In this document: piece by piece, positions 19,652 through 28,653 of the stretch
How positions within the stretch are numbered: position 1 is the first letter of the stretch
Layout of the letters: each line of letters begins with the position of its first letter
Assembly (NCBI GenBank): GCA_003599415.1
Contig: QZKB01000072.1
Coordinates: forward strand, 1 to 64,000
Direction of reading: 5' to 3'
Origin: Ignavibacteriales bacterium
GTDB lineage: Bacteria; Bacteroidota; Ignavibacteria; Ignavibacteriales; SURF-24
Length of the DNA stretch: 64,000 nucleotides
Translations under genes and position numbers: made by a program
Notes under the pieces: generated by a model
Databases searched by the model: none
What the model was told of the DNA's origin: nothing
What the model saw: the letters and a program-made list of their open reading frames with translations, nothing else

Positions 19652-22600
19652 ATGGAAAGGGAATTAAACATTCTGGTAATAGAAGATAATCCGGATGATG
19701 CTCTTCTTCTGAAAAGATTATTCCATAAAGAAGCATTGAAGGCCAAGGTTACTCAGGTGGAAACTGCGGAGGCAATGATTGAGGCGCTTGACTCCGAAAA
19801 ATGGGACCTTGTTATTTCAGATTATTCGCTGCCCAAATTCAGCGGACAGGAAGCACTTAATATTTTCAAATCCAAAAATATAGATATTCCTTTTATTCTT
19901 GTTTCCGGTACCGTGGGCGAGGATATTGCCGTTAATATGATGAAATCAGGCTCGCATGATTATATAATGAAAACAAACCTTAAACGTATTGTGCCTGCAA
20001 TTATAAGAGAACTTAATGAAGTGGAGGTAAGGAAACAGAGAAAAGAAGCGATTGAAAACCTTAAGAAAAGAGAGGAACAATACCGTAATCTTGTGGATAA
20101 CATGAATGAAGGGCTGATGCAGATAGATAAGAACGGGTACATATTATTCGCAAATCCAAGCCTTTGTAAAATGCTTGGCTACCAATCAGATGAACTTATA
20201 AATAAATTAACCTGGGACTTGTTAGATATATCCAATGAAAGAAGATTAGAGTTAGAAAGAGATTTTGTTAATAAGACAGAGATACAAGGTAAGTATGAAG
20301 CCAGAATGATAAAGAAGAATAAGGAGATTATTTGGGTTGAAGTAAGCACTTCAAATGTAACAGATGATTACGGAAATGTAGTTGGGTATATGGGTTTGAT
20401 TGCAGATATAACTAAAAGCAGGGCTGCGGAAATAGCTCTCAAAGAAAGCGAGGAAAAATTCCGTGGACTTGCAGAACGTATTACCGATCTTGTTCTTATT
20501 GTTGGTCTAAACGGTGCCGTCACTTTTGTAACTCCGTCGGTAAAACAAATACTTGGATATGAAATGCATGAGATGTTAGGGAAAACAGCTGATCATTTCA
20601 TGACGCAGGAAAATTTTGTACTTGTAAGTACTAAAGCTCTAAATGTCTTGGAAGGTAATGTTGTAGCAAACATTGAAATTATGTTACATAAGAAAGATGG
20701 GACAAATGCAATTCTAGAGTTTACCGGCTCACCAATATATAAAGATAATAACTTAATGGGTATGCAGGTCGTGGGCAGGGATATTACTGCAAGAAAGCTT
20801 GCGGAAGAAGCCGTAAAAAAATCTGAAGTCAGGCTGAGTGCAATTATTAATAATGCAAAAGACGGCATTTTCATGAAGGACTCTTCCTATAAATACATCC
20901 TTGTTAACCCGGCATTGTGTAACGTCTTTGGTTTACAACCGCAGGATTTTATTGGTAAAACCGATATCAGTTTGTTTGGTGACGAAATTCATAGTGAAGG
21001 TCAGTTATATGATTCAAAAGTTTTAAATGGTGAAGTAGTTGGTTATGAAAATACGGGAATAATAAACGGCAGGCGGTATTACTTTGATATTGTAAAAGTG
21101 CCGCTCAAAGATGACAAAAGAAACATAATCGGTTTATGCGGTATAGCGAGAGATATAACCGAAAGAAAACTTGCAGAGGAAAATATCCGTAAGTTATCAA
21201 GAGCTGTTGAACAAAGTCCAGCTTCTGTTGTTATTACCGATATTTATGGTAAAATTGAATATGTGAACCCGAATTTCGAAAATGCATCCGGTTATACTTT
21301 TGACGAAGTGATTGGAAAGAATCCTAATATTCTTAAATCAGGTAAAAATGAAGAATCGGTTTACAGGGAATTGTGGAATACAATTACAGATGGAAGAGTA
21401 TGGTCCGGTGAGTTGCAGAATAAGAAAAAGAATGGTGATTTATATTGGGAATCTGTTTCAATTTCTCCAATCAAAAACGAGAACAATGCAATTACACATT
21501 ACCTTGCGGTCAAAGAAGATATTACACGGAAAAAAGAAATCGAATTTGAGCTTAAATACCAAATGGAAATTGCAGAGGAATCAAGCAGGTTGAAATCTTC
21601 TATACTTGCCAACGTTAGCCATGAATTACGTACACCAATGACAGGAATTCTGGGAATGACACAAATATTATCCGAAGAATTACAGGATGAAAACCTTAAA
21701 CAATTCGTATGGAAAATCCAGAAATCCGGTGAAAGATTAATGACCACGCTTAATTCAATACTTGATTTATCCGAGATTGAATCGAATTCATCGTTAATGA
21801 ATATTACAAAATACAACATAGGAAGGAGTGTAAAAAATCTTCTTGTTCAATATGAAAAATATGCGTTAGACAGAGAATTGTATTTTAAATACAACATTAA
21901 AAATAAAAACATTACTGCTCTTGTTGACGAAAAATTCATGAATCAATCAATTGTTAACCTTGTTGATAATGCGGTCAAGTACACAACTTCCGGCGGTATT
22001 GAAATAATTATTGATACACTTGAAGAAGATGGAAAAACTTTTGCTGTGTTTAAAGTAAAGGATACCGGAATTGGAATCGCACCCGAGAATAAAGAATTAA
22101 TCTTCCAGGAATTCCGCCAGGCAAGCGAAGGTATTTCACGGCGCTACGAAGGCACTGGTTTGGGGCTTACACTTGTTAAAAAAATGGTTGAGCTGATGAA
22201 CGGAAGAATTGAAGTTCTAAGTGAAGAGCAAAAGGGTTCAACATTTTCAATTATTGTTCCCGGGTTGTTGCTTTATGATAAAAAGGAAATTGAAGAAGAA
22301 GTAATTGATGTTATGATAGAGAATGCTTTAAGAAAAAGCAGGGAGCATGATCTGGAAATTCTTCTTGTTGAAGACAGCCATATTAATGCCGAAGTTGCTA
22401 TGAATTTCTTAAAGGATTTTTCTAAAATTGATTATGCTGAAGATGGCTTAACTGCTGTTAAATTAGCAAGTGAAAAACAATATTCTTTAATACTGATGGA
22501 TATTAATCTTGGTCCCGGTATGGATGGAGTTAATGTTTGTACTAAGATTAAACAGATTAAAGGTTATGAGAATGTACCTATAGTTGCTCTTACCGGCTAC

Positions 22601-22726
22601 GCATTATCCGGTGATAAAGATAATTTTTTATCGTTGGGATTTGATTTTTACTTAGCCAAACCGTTTACGAAGCAACAACTAATTGGAGAAGTATCACAGA
22701 TAATAAAAGAGTACTATTCAAATTAA
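19652..22726 (+). CDS. Hybrid sensor kinase REC-PAS(4)-HisKA-HATPase-REC
   Basis: A protein of 1024 residues from the ATG at 19652; a TTG at 19646 overlapping the previous stop is an alternative start two codons earlier. The N-terminal receiver has Asp57 in LVISDYSLPKFSG. Four PAS domains occupy about 145-630. The H-box ILANVSHELRTPMTG has His657, followed by N-box NLVDNAVKYTTSGG, G1 KDTGIGIAPEN and G2 GTGLGLTLVKKM. A C-terminal receiver has Asp950 in LILMDINLGPGMDG. Such proteins act as integrators in multi-step phosphorelays. The gene starts two bases after the single-domain regulator's stop, forming an operon with it and with the giant kinase. No HPt domain or DNA-binding output is visible nearby. 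Confidence 0.93.
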   Translation: MERELNILVIEDNPDDALLLKRLFHKEALKAKVTQVETAEAMIEALDSEKWDLVISDYSLPKFSGQEALNIFKSKNIDIPFILVSGTVGEDIAVNMMKSGSHDYIMKTNLKRIVPAIIRELNEVEVRKQRKEAIENLKKREEQYRNLVDNMNEGLMQIDKNGYILFANPSLCKMLGYQSDELINKLTWDLLDISNERRLELERDFVNKTEIQGKYEARMIKKNKEIIWVEVSTSNVTDDYGNVVGYMGLIADITKSRAAEIALKESEEKFRGLAERITDLVLIVGLNGAVTFVTPSVKQILGYEMHEMLGKTADHFMTQENFVLVSTKALNVLEGNVVANIEIMLHKKDGTNAILEFTGSPIYKDNNLMGMQVVGRDITARKLAEEAVKKSEVRLSAIINNAKDGIFMKDSSYKYILVNPALCNVFGLQPQDFIGKTDISLFGDEIHSEGQLYDSKVLNGEVVGYENTGIINGRRYYFDIVKVPLKDDKRNIIGLCGIARDITERKLAEENIRKLSRAVEQSPASVVITDIYGKIEYVNPNFENASGYTFDEVIGKNPNILKSGKNEESVYRELWNTITDGRVWSGELQNKKKNGDLYWESVSISPIKNENNAITHYLAVKEDITRKKEIEFELKYQMEIAEESSRLKSSILANVSHELRTPMTGILGMTQILSEELQDENLKQFVWKIQKSGERLMTTLNSILDLSEIESNSSLMNITKYNIGRSVKNLLVQYEKYALDRELYFKYNIKNKNITALVDEKFMNQSIVNLVDNAVKYTTSGGIEIIIDTLEEDGKTFAVFKVKDTGIGIAPENKELIFQEFRQASEGISRRYEGTGLGLTLVKKMVELMNGRIEVLSEEQKGSTFSIIVPGLLLYDKKEIEEEVIDVMIENALRKSREHDLEILLVEDSHINAEVAMNFLKDFSKIDYAEDGLTAVKLASEKQYSLILMDINLGPGMDGVNVCTKIKQIKGYENVPIVALTGYALSGDKDNFLSLGFDFYLAKPFTKQQLIGEVSQIIKEYYSN

Positions 22727-22758
22727 AGTTAAAAAATAAAACTACTTTTTTCAGATAG

Positions 22759-24669
22759 CTATAGCTGTTTGGCGTAACCATTATTCAGAGTGAGAATAAA
22801 TCTGCTCCCTTTCCCTTGTTCACTTTCAACGGCTATTGTCCCGTCATTCTTTTCAATAAATTCTTTACAAAGTATTAATCCCAGGCCGCTGCCTGCTTCT
22901 CCTGCTGTTCCTTTGGTTTTAACCTGGTTATCTATCCTGAATAGTTTCTTTAAATTTTCTGGTTGAATACCTACACCATTATCCTCGATTGTTATAAAAA
23001 TTTTTTCATCTTTTGTTTCGGAGCTAACACTTATTTTGCCACCTTCTCCTGTAAATTTAATTGCATTCGAAACAAGGTTTCTTATAACGGTATCAATCAT
23101 AAATTTATCTGCATTTATTATTGTCTTTTCATGAACGGATGAAAAAAGTTCTATGGATTTCATTTTGGCGTTTGTTGAGTTGAGCTGTATAATTTCATCC
23201 ACAACTTCCCGCAGGTTAAAATTTGTTTTGTTTACTTTTATTCGTTCTGTTTGCATACCAGCCCAGTTGAGCAGGTTTTCCAAAAGATGATGAGTGAATT
23301 TACCGGCACTGTTTATTTGAATAATAAAATTAATCCTTTCTTCTTCAGGAATTTCTTTATAATCTTCCAGTAGGATTTCAGACATCCCGATTATTGATAT
23401 AAAAGGGTTTCTTAAATCGTGAGATATAATAGAAAAGAATTTATCCTTTGTAGCATTTAACTCTTTAAGGTTCGTCTCAGACTCAGCAAGTTTTATGTTT
23501 GCATTTTCAAGTTCGGCATTTTTTAATTCAAATAAAGAAGCGGTTTTCTTTTTATGCAGAAACTGTCTGTAAATAATAAAAGCAATAACCAACACTAAAA
23601 CTATAATGATAAAGAGCAGATTCCTTAAATTTTGCTGGCTTGCCTGAGCTTCTTTTAAATATAGAATTTCATTGTTCTTTTTCTCAGTCTCATATTTCGT
23701 TTGTAACTCATTAAGTTGTTTGGAAGATTCCTCCGAATAAATACTGTCCTTTAGTGAATTTGCTTTATAAAGATATTTATAAGCTTCTTTATAATTTGAA
23801 AGTGCAGAGTAAATTATTGCTAGGCTTGAAGCTGCTTCCATAATTTCTTTGCGAAGGTTAAATTTCTGTGCAAGTTCTAATGATTTGCTGCTGAATTCAA
23901 TGGCTGGAGAGTACTCTCCAAGTTCTGTATAAATCCTTGCAATACTTCCATATGCAATTATAATTTCTCTTGGAAAATTTGGATCTCTCTCAAGTTTAGT
24001 AGATTCAAGGTAATACTTAAGAGCTTCTCTTTTTTCTCCCATCTCTTCATAGATTACTCCTAAATCGTGTGAGCAGCAAAGAATTACAAAAGTATCATCT
24101 TTTTCTTTGGCTAATTTTAAAACCTCTTTTTTTTCTTTCAATGCTCCCGTATAATTTTCTTGCAGGGACATAAGATTTGCAATTTCATTTCTCGATAGAA
24201 GGTAGTCGGTTGTTTCGTTAATTGTTAATGCATCCTCAGCTGTTTGTTTAAAATAATTATATGACTTATCATAGTTTTTTAAGTCACGGTTAACAATTCC
24301 AAGCAGATATATTATTTTTAATTTTATTTTAGTGACAGGATTTTTTTCTGTAAGGTCCAATCCTTTTAAAAGAAACGAAACTGCTTTTTCATATCTGGCA
24401 AGCATGTAGTAATCTTTACTAATGTTGTAATAGACCAGCGCCAGTAATTTTTCATCCTTCAGGCTAACGGCAATTTTTATCGCTTCATTATGGTAAGATT
24501 CCATGCGTTCAACGGAGAAGCTTTGATAAAGAGTAGCCAGTTTGATCAGAGCATTTGCGCGCTTTTCCCCGGACGATGAGTTAAGAACATTCTCAAGACT
24601 ATCAATCTGGCTGCCCGCAAACAATAATTGGATTAGAAACAAAGATATTACACTTAATAATTTCTTCAT
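22759..24669 (-). CDS. TPR-containing membrane sensor histidine kinase
   Basis: A 636-residue protein with a signal peptide (about 1-18), a periplasmic superhelix of tetratricopeptide repeats (about 30-330, for example YEEMGEKREALKYYLES and YTELGEYSPAIEFSSKSLEL), one transmembrane helix at about 350-368, a coiled coil and a cytoplasmic kinase. The H-box FFSIISHDLRNPFISI has His417; the ATPase domain has NLVSNAIKFTGEGG, IEDNGVGIQ and GSGLGLILCKEF. This architecture is common in Bacteroidota. No regulator gene is adjacent. It diverges from the GH92 mannosidase, with which it shares a 228-base upstream region, and converges with the hybrid kinase gene. Confidence 0.9.
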   Translation of the reverse strand: MKKLLSVISLFLIQLLFAGSQIDSLENVLNSSSGEKRANALIKLATLYQSFSVERMESYHNEAIKIAVSLKDEKLLALVYYNISKDYYMLARYEKAVSFLLKGLDLTEKNPVTKIKLKIIYLLGIVNRDLKNYDKSYNYFKQTAEDALTINETTDYLLSRNEIANLMSLQENYTGALKEKKEVLKLAKEKDDTFVILCCSHDLGVIYEEMGEKREALKYYLESTKLERDPNFPREIIIAYGSIARIYTELGEYSPAIEFSSKSLELAQKFNLRKEIMEAASSLAIIYSALSNYKEAYKYLYKANSLKDSIYSEESSKQLNELQTKYETEKKNNEILYLKEAQASQQNLRNLLFIIIVLVLVIAFIIYRQFLHKKKTASLFELKNAELENANIKLAESETNLKELNATKDKFFSIISHDLRNPFISIIGMSEILLEDYKEIPEEERINFIIQINSAGKFTHHLLENLLNWAGMQTERIKVNKTNFNLREVVDEIIQLNSTNAKMKSIELFSSVHEKTIINADKFMIDTVIRNLVSNAIKFTGEGGKISVSSETKDEKIFITIEDNGVGIQPENLKKLFRIDNQVKTKGTAGEAGSGLGLILCKEFIEKNDGTIAVESEQGKGSRFILTLNNGYAKQL

Positions 24670-24897
24670 TTTTGTATTAGTTTATATGCTAATATTATTG
24701 AAAAGACGCAGGAAAAATTAATACATTAAATTTACTGTTATGAGTTTAAGCAATTTTTAGAAATTAAACCATGAAAATCTTATCTCTATTGAAGTGTAGA
24801 ATTTCTTTAGTATCCTATTCGTATTAAGACTAAAAATATCCTGTGGCATTAAAGATTATTTCCTATTTTTCCGCATAAAACTTTTCACGGAGATGAT

Positions 24898-27231
24898 ATG
24901 AATTTTAAAAATGTTATACTCATAACATTATTTGTTTTTTCAATAAGTATTCTTTGCTATTCTCAATCAAAGAGTTTAGTTGATTATATAAATCCGTTAA
25001 TAGGAACACAGGGTGAAGGTAATGTTTATCCCGGACCGGTAGCGCCGCACGGAATGGTTCAGCTTGGACCGGATACGGACAAAAAAAGCTGGGCAACAGC
25101 TTCCGGTTATGAATACAGCGACAGCGTTATAATTGGTTTTAGCATGCAGCATCTTAGCGGTACTGGTATTCCTGATCTCGGCGATTTTTTAATTATGCCT
25201 TCGGTAGGTAAAATGGAATTTACTCCGGGTACTGTTGAAATGAAAACCAAGGAAGGAGACACTTACTATATTCAGGATCCTGATTCCGGTTACTGTACAA
25301 AATATAATCACAAAGACGAAACAGTTAAAGCAGGCTACTATTCCGTAAGATTGCCTGAGCATAATGTTCTTGTTGAGCTTGCTGCGACCGAGAGAGCGGG
25401 GATTCTGAAATTTACATTCCCCAAATCAGATAGCGCAAATATAATGATGGACTTAAGTCATGTACTTCAGTGGAAAGTAAAATGGTCTGATGTACGTGCA
25501 GAAAATAAATCCCTGGTTACAGGTTATCATCTTGTTAATGGCTGGGCAAAGGAAAGATATTTGTACTTCGCCGCAAAATATTCCCGCCCATATGATGATT
25601 TCGGAATTATGCTTGATGGTAAGAAAGTTATTTATAACACGAGAAGATTCAGAAGTAAATATGAAGCTGCAGGTGAAAAACTTCAGTACTACACCAGATA
25701 TTCAACTAAAGAAAATGAAGTGATAATGGTTAAGATCGGAATTTCTGCAATCAGCACTGCCAGCGCATTAAAAAATCTTGATGCTGAAATTCCCGATTGG
25801 AATTTTGATAAAGTTGTTGAGCAGACAAGAGCTAAGTGGAATAAAGAAATGCAGCGAATGACAGTAGAAGGAACGCAGGAAGAGAAAGAAGCATTTTATA
25901 CATCATTGTACCATTGCTTGCTTACTCCAACTTTATATGAAGATGTGGATGGCAATTATCGCGGGTTTGACCTGAATGTTCATGAATCGAAAGGTTTTAC
26001 CAATTATGCAATTTTTTCTTTATGGGATACTTACCGCGCTACTCATCCTCTGTTTGCATTAATTCAACCGGACAGAGATGCCGATATGATAAATTCCATG
26101 TTAGCTCATTACGATCAGAGTGTAGATCATCTGTTACCTGTGTGGTCATTAAATAATAATGAAACCTGGTGCATGATCGGCTACCATGCAATTCCCGTAA
26201 TTGCTGATGCAGTAAGGCAGGGTATAAAAGGATTTGATTATGAACGCGCTTATGAAGCCTGTAAAACTACAGCAATGAATCCTGATTATGATTCTGTTGA
26301 GGAGTATGCAAAAATTGGTTATGTGCCGTTCAACCATGAAAATGAATCGGTTTCTAAAACACTTGAATATGCATTTGATGATTACTGCATTGCACAGATG
26401 GCGGACAAGCTTGGTAAAAAAGATGACTATAAATACTTTATGAAAAGAGCAATGGCTTACAAAAATATTTTTGATCCGTCCACTAAACTTATGCGTGGTA
26501 AAGATTCCGATGGTAAATGGCGTAATCCTTTTGATCCTCATGGTTATATTGATGATATGAACAAGCGTGATATAACCGAAGGTACAAACTGGCAGTATAC
26601 CTGGTATGTTCCGCATGATGTTCAGGGTTTGATAAATCTGATGGGCGGAAATAATTATTTCGAGACAAAGCTTGATACTTTATTCCTTGAGGAGTTTTAT
26701 GATTCACCTGAAAAAGGAACAGAAGATATTCTTGGCAGGATTGGTGAGTACTGGCACGGCAATGAGCCTGCACATCATGTTGCATATCTTTATAATTATA
26801 TAGGCAAACCATGGAAAACTCAGTCCCTTATAAGAAGAATAATGCTTACGCAGTATGGCAATAAACCGAATTCACTTTGCGGTAATGATGATTGCGGACA
26901 AATGTCTGCCTGGTATCTTTTTAACACGATGGGATTCTATCCGGTTGCACCGTCATCTAATTATTATGTTATTGGAACGCCTTGTGCAGAAAAGGTTACA
27001 ATGAATTTACAAAACGGAAAATCTTTTATTACAAAGGCAGAGAATTATTCTAAGGAGAATATGTTTATTCAATCGGTTACTTTGAATGGGAAAGTATGGA
27101 GTAAGACGTATATTCCACTGGAAGAAATTATTAATGGCGGTGAATTGGTTTTTAAAATGGGAAAAGAACCAAATAAAAATTGGGGAACATCCCCGCAAAG
27201 CATTCCGCCTTCGGTTTCAAATAAGGAATAA
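24898..27231 (+). CDS. Secreted GH92-family alpha-mannosidase
   Basis: A 777-residue enzyme with an N-terminal signal peptide (about 1-22). It matches glycoside hydrolase family 92, calcium-dependent exo-acting alpha-mannosidases, over its whole length. The N-terminal beta domain begins VDYINPLIGT and has PGPVAPHGMVQLGPDTD and SMQHLSGTGIPDLGDF. The helical domain shows LWDTYRATHPL, EGTNWQYTWYVPHDVQGL, HGNEPAHHVAYLYNY and the GNDDCGQMSAWYLFN stretch that supplies the catalytic-base acidic residues in the family. It should trim mannose from alpha-mannans or glycoproteins in the periplasm or outside. The gene stands alone, without SusC/SusD partners. Start supported by GGAG upstream. Confidence 0.93.
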   Translation: MNFKNVILITLFVFSISILCYSQSKSLVDYINPLIGTQGEGNVYPGPVAPHGMVQLGPDTDKKSWATASGYEYSDSVIIGFSMQHLSGTGIPDLGDFLIMPSVGKMEFTPGTVEMKTKEGDTYYIQDPDSGYCTKYNHKDETVKAGYYSVRLPEHNVLVELAATERAGILKFTFPKSDSANIMMDLSHVLQWKVKWSDVRAENKSLVTGYHLVNGWAKERYLYFAAKYSRPYDDFGIMLDGKKVIYNTRRFRSKYEAAGEKLQYYTRYSTKENEVIMVKIGISAISTASALKNLDAEIPDWNFDKVVEQTRAKWNKEMQRMTVEGTQEEKEAFYTSLYHCLLTPTLYEDVDGNYRGFDLNVHESKGFTNYAIFSLWDTYRATHPLFALIQPDRDADMINSMLAHYDQSVDHLLPVWSLNNNETWCMIGYHAIPVIADAVRQGIKGFDYERAYEACKTTAMNPDYDSVEEYAKIGYVPFNHENESVSKTLEYAFDDYCIAQMADKLGKKDDYKYFMKRAMAYKNIFDPSTKLMRGKDSDGKWRNPFDPHGYIDDMNKRDITEGTNWQYTWYVPHDVQGLINLMGGNNYFETKLDTLFLEEFYDSPEKGTEDILGRIGEYWHGNEPAHHVAYLYNYIGKPWKTQSLIRRIMLTQYGNKPNSLCGNDDCGQMSAWYLFNTMGFYPVAPSSNYYVIGTPCAEKVTMNLQNGKSFITKAENYSKENMFIQSVTLNGKVWSKTYIPLEEIINGGELVFKMGKEPNKNWGTSPQSIPPSVSNKE

Positions 27232-27287
27232 GGTATTATAATTTTCAGTATTTTTGGTGTGGAATTTTTTAATGAAATACAAAGCAA

Positions 27288-27497
27288 ATGCTATTAATAG
27301 AAGTCTATAAAAACAAATGTGATTTTTGCGGTTGTTGTGTTGGTGTGTGTCCCGAAGATGCAATTGAATTAAAAGAATTTGATATACGCATTTTAGAAGA
27401 GTTATGTACCAATTGTTGCAAGTGTGTTTGGTGCTGCCCGGTAGAAGCGTTGAAATTCAACCTTGAAAAAGGAAAGAGAGCCGAGATTGCTTCCTGA
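27288..27497 (+). CDS. 2[4Fe-4S] ferredoxin
   Basis: A 69-residue ferredoxin with two complete cluster motifs: Cys11-x2-Cys14-x2-Cys17-x3-Cys21-Pro and Cys40-x2-Cys43-x2-Cys46-x3-Cys50-Pro. Three further cysteines (16, 44, 49) sit beside the ligands. It is a small soluble electron carrier. The reductase gene that follows overlaps its last bases, which makes it the probable electron donor for that flavoprotein; ferredoxin-driven geranylgeranyl reduction is known in methanogenic archaea. A strong ribosome-binding site upstream is not obvious. Confidence 0.93.
   Translation: MLLIEVYKNKCDFCGCCVGVCPEDAIELKEFDIRILEELCTNCCKCVWCCPVEALKFNLEKGKRAEIAS
27471..27478 (+). promoter_or_regulatory. Ribosome-binding site supporting a TTG start
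   Basis: GGAAAGAG ends 8 bases before the TTG at 27487 and lies within the end of the ferredoxin gene. It favours the 27487 start of the flavoprotein over the TTG at 27463, which has no comparable site. Confidence 0.5.
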
Positions 27498-28653
27498 ATA
27501 TGACATAGTAATAGTTGGTGCAGGTCCTGCCGGTTCTGTTGCTGCAAAATATGCTGCGGAAAAAGGTGTATCAGTTCTCGTATGTGAAAAGGATAGAGAA
27601 GTTGGTATTCCTGTAAGATGCGGTGAAGCAGTAAGAAGAAATAGTTTTATTCAGTTTGTTCAACCGGATAAAAAATGGATTGCTACCGAAATTAATAAAT
27701 TTGCTTTCGTAGCTCCCAACAACGGTAGAGTAGTTCTTGAATTTCCGGAGACCGGATATGTCCTGAACAGAAAAATCTTTGATGCTGAATTAGCGCGGCA
27801 GGCTTCTGCGGCGGGCGCTATATTTGTAACGCGTGCTTATGTAAATGGATTAATTTTAGAGGATGGAAAAGTTTGCGGTGTAAAGTTTGAACATAATGGT
27901 GAACAGAAAACTATTAAATCTAAAATTGTTATTGCTGCAGATGGAGCAGAATCCCGCGTTGGCAGGTGGGCTGGTTTACAAACGCATGTAGATTTCAGAG
28001 ATATGGAATGCTGCTGCCAGGTAACTGCCGCCAACATAAATGTTGATGAAAACACCTGCTATTTTTATTTCGGTAAGGATGTTGCCCCGGAAGGTTACCT
28101 CTGGGTTTTTCCAAAAGGAAATGGTGTTGCAAATGTTGGTATTGGTGTTAGCGGAAAAATCGGTAAAACAAAATCTGCTTCGTCATACCTGAATGATTTT
28201 CTTAATAAAAATTTTCCGGACGCTTCAGCATTAACTTCTGTTGCAGGTGGTGTTCCCTGTACTACTGTGCTGAAAAAAATATCATCATATGGAATTATGA
28301 TTGCCGGAGATGCTGCCCGGCAAGTTAACCCGCTTTCCGGCGGAGGGATTGTATCTTCTATGGTTGGAGGATGTATAGCCGGACGCATTGCGGCAGATTC
28401 AATTATTAATAAAAATCCTGGGCTTGTATTCACTTACGAATCCGAATGGGAAAACAGGCTTGGTAAAAAACATAGAATTTATAATAGAATTAAAGAAGGA
28501 ATCTATAATTTTTCAGATGAAAAATTTAATTCGATAATAACTTCATTTGAAAAGGTCCCTCCGCAGAAAAGAACTTTAGGCAGCCTGTTCAGAACAGCTT
28601 TGTTTAACCAGCCTTCTTTACTGTTGGATGTTGCAAAGGTATTTATTGACTGA
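27487..28653 (+). CDS. Geranylgeranyl reductase family FAD-dependent oxidoreductase
   Basis: A flavoprotein of about 388 residues. The FAD-binding motif is VIVGAGPAGSVAAKYAAEKG near the N-terminus, followed by VRCGEAV, a mid-protein EGYLWVFPKGNG segment matching the YxWxFP substrate-cavity motif of the family, and GDAARQVNPLSGGGI for FAD. The family saturates isoprenoid chains such as archaeal lipids, phytyl groups or menaquinone side chains. In a bacterium lacking chlorophyll genes here, quinone or another polyprenyl substrate is more likely, but this is inference. I chose the TTG at 27487 because GGAAAGAG lies 8 bases upstream; another TTG at 27463 would add eight residues. The stop overlaps the next start by one base. 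Confidence 0.87.
   Translation: MLPEYDIVIVGAGPAGSVAAKYAAEKGVSVLVCEKDREVGIPVRCGEAVRRNSFIQFVQPDKKWIATEINKFAFVAPNNGRVVLEFPETGYVLNRKIFDAELARQASAAGAIFVTRAYVNGLILEDGKVCGVKFEHNGEQKTIKSKIVIAADGAESRVGRWAGLQTHVDFRDMECCCQVTAANINVDENTCYFYFGKDVAPEGYLWVFPKGNGVANVGIGVSGKIGKTKSASSYLNDFLNKNFPDASALTSVAGGVPCTTVLKKISSYGIMIAGDAARQVNPLSGGGIVSSMVGGCIAGRIAADSIINKNPGLVFTYESEWENRLGKKHRIYNRIKEGIYNFSDEKFNSIITSFEKVPPQKRTLGSLFRTALFNQPSLLLDVAKVFID

Noticed and set aside
24840-24870. TGGCAT-like sequence as a possible sigma-54 promoter for the mannosidase
   Set aside because: The -12 GC element is missing at the required spacing.
26149-26616. 155-codon antisense frame in the GH92 gene
   Set aside because: Composition and position are explained by the codon bias of the mannosidase gene on the other strand.
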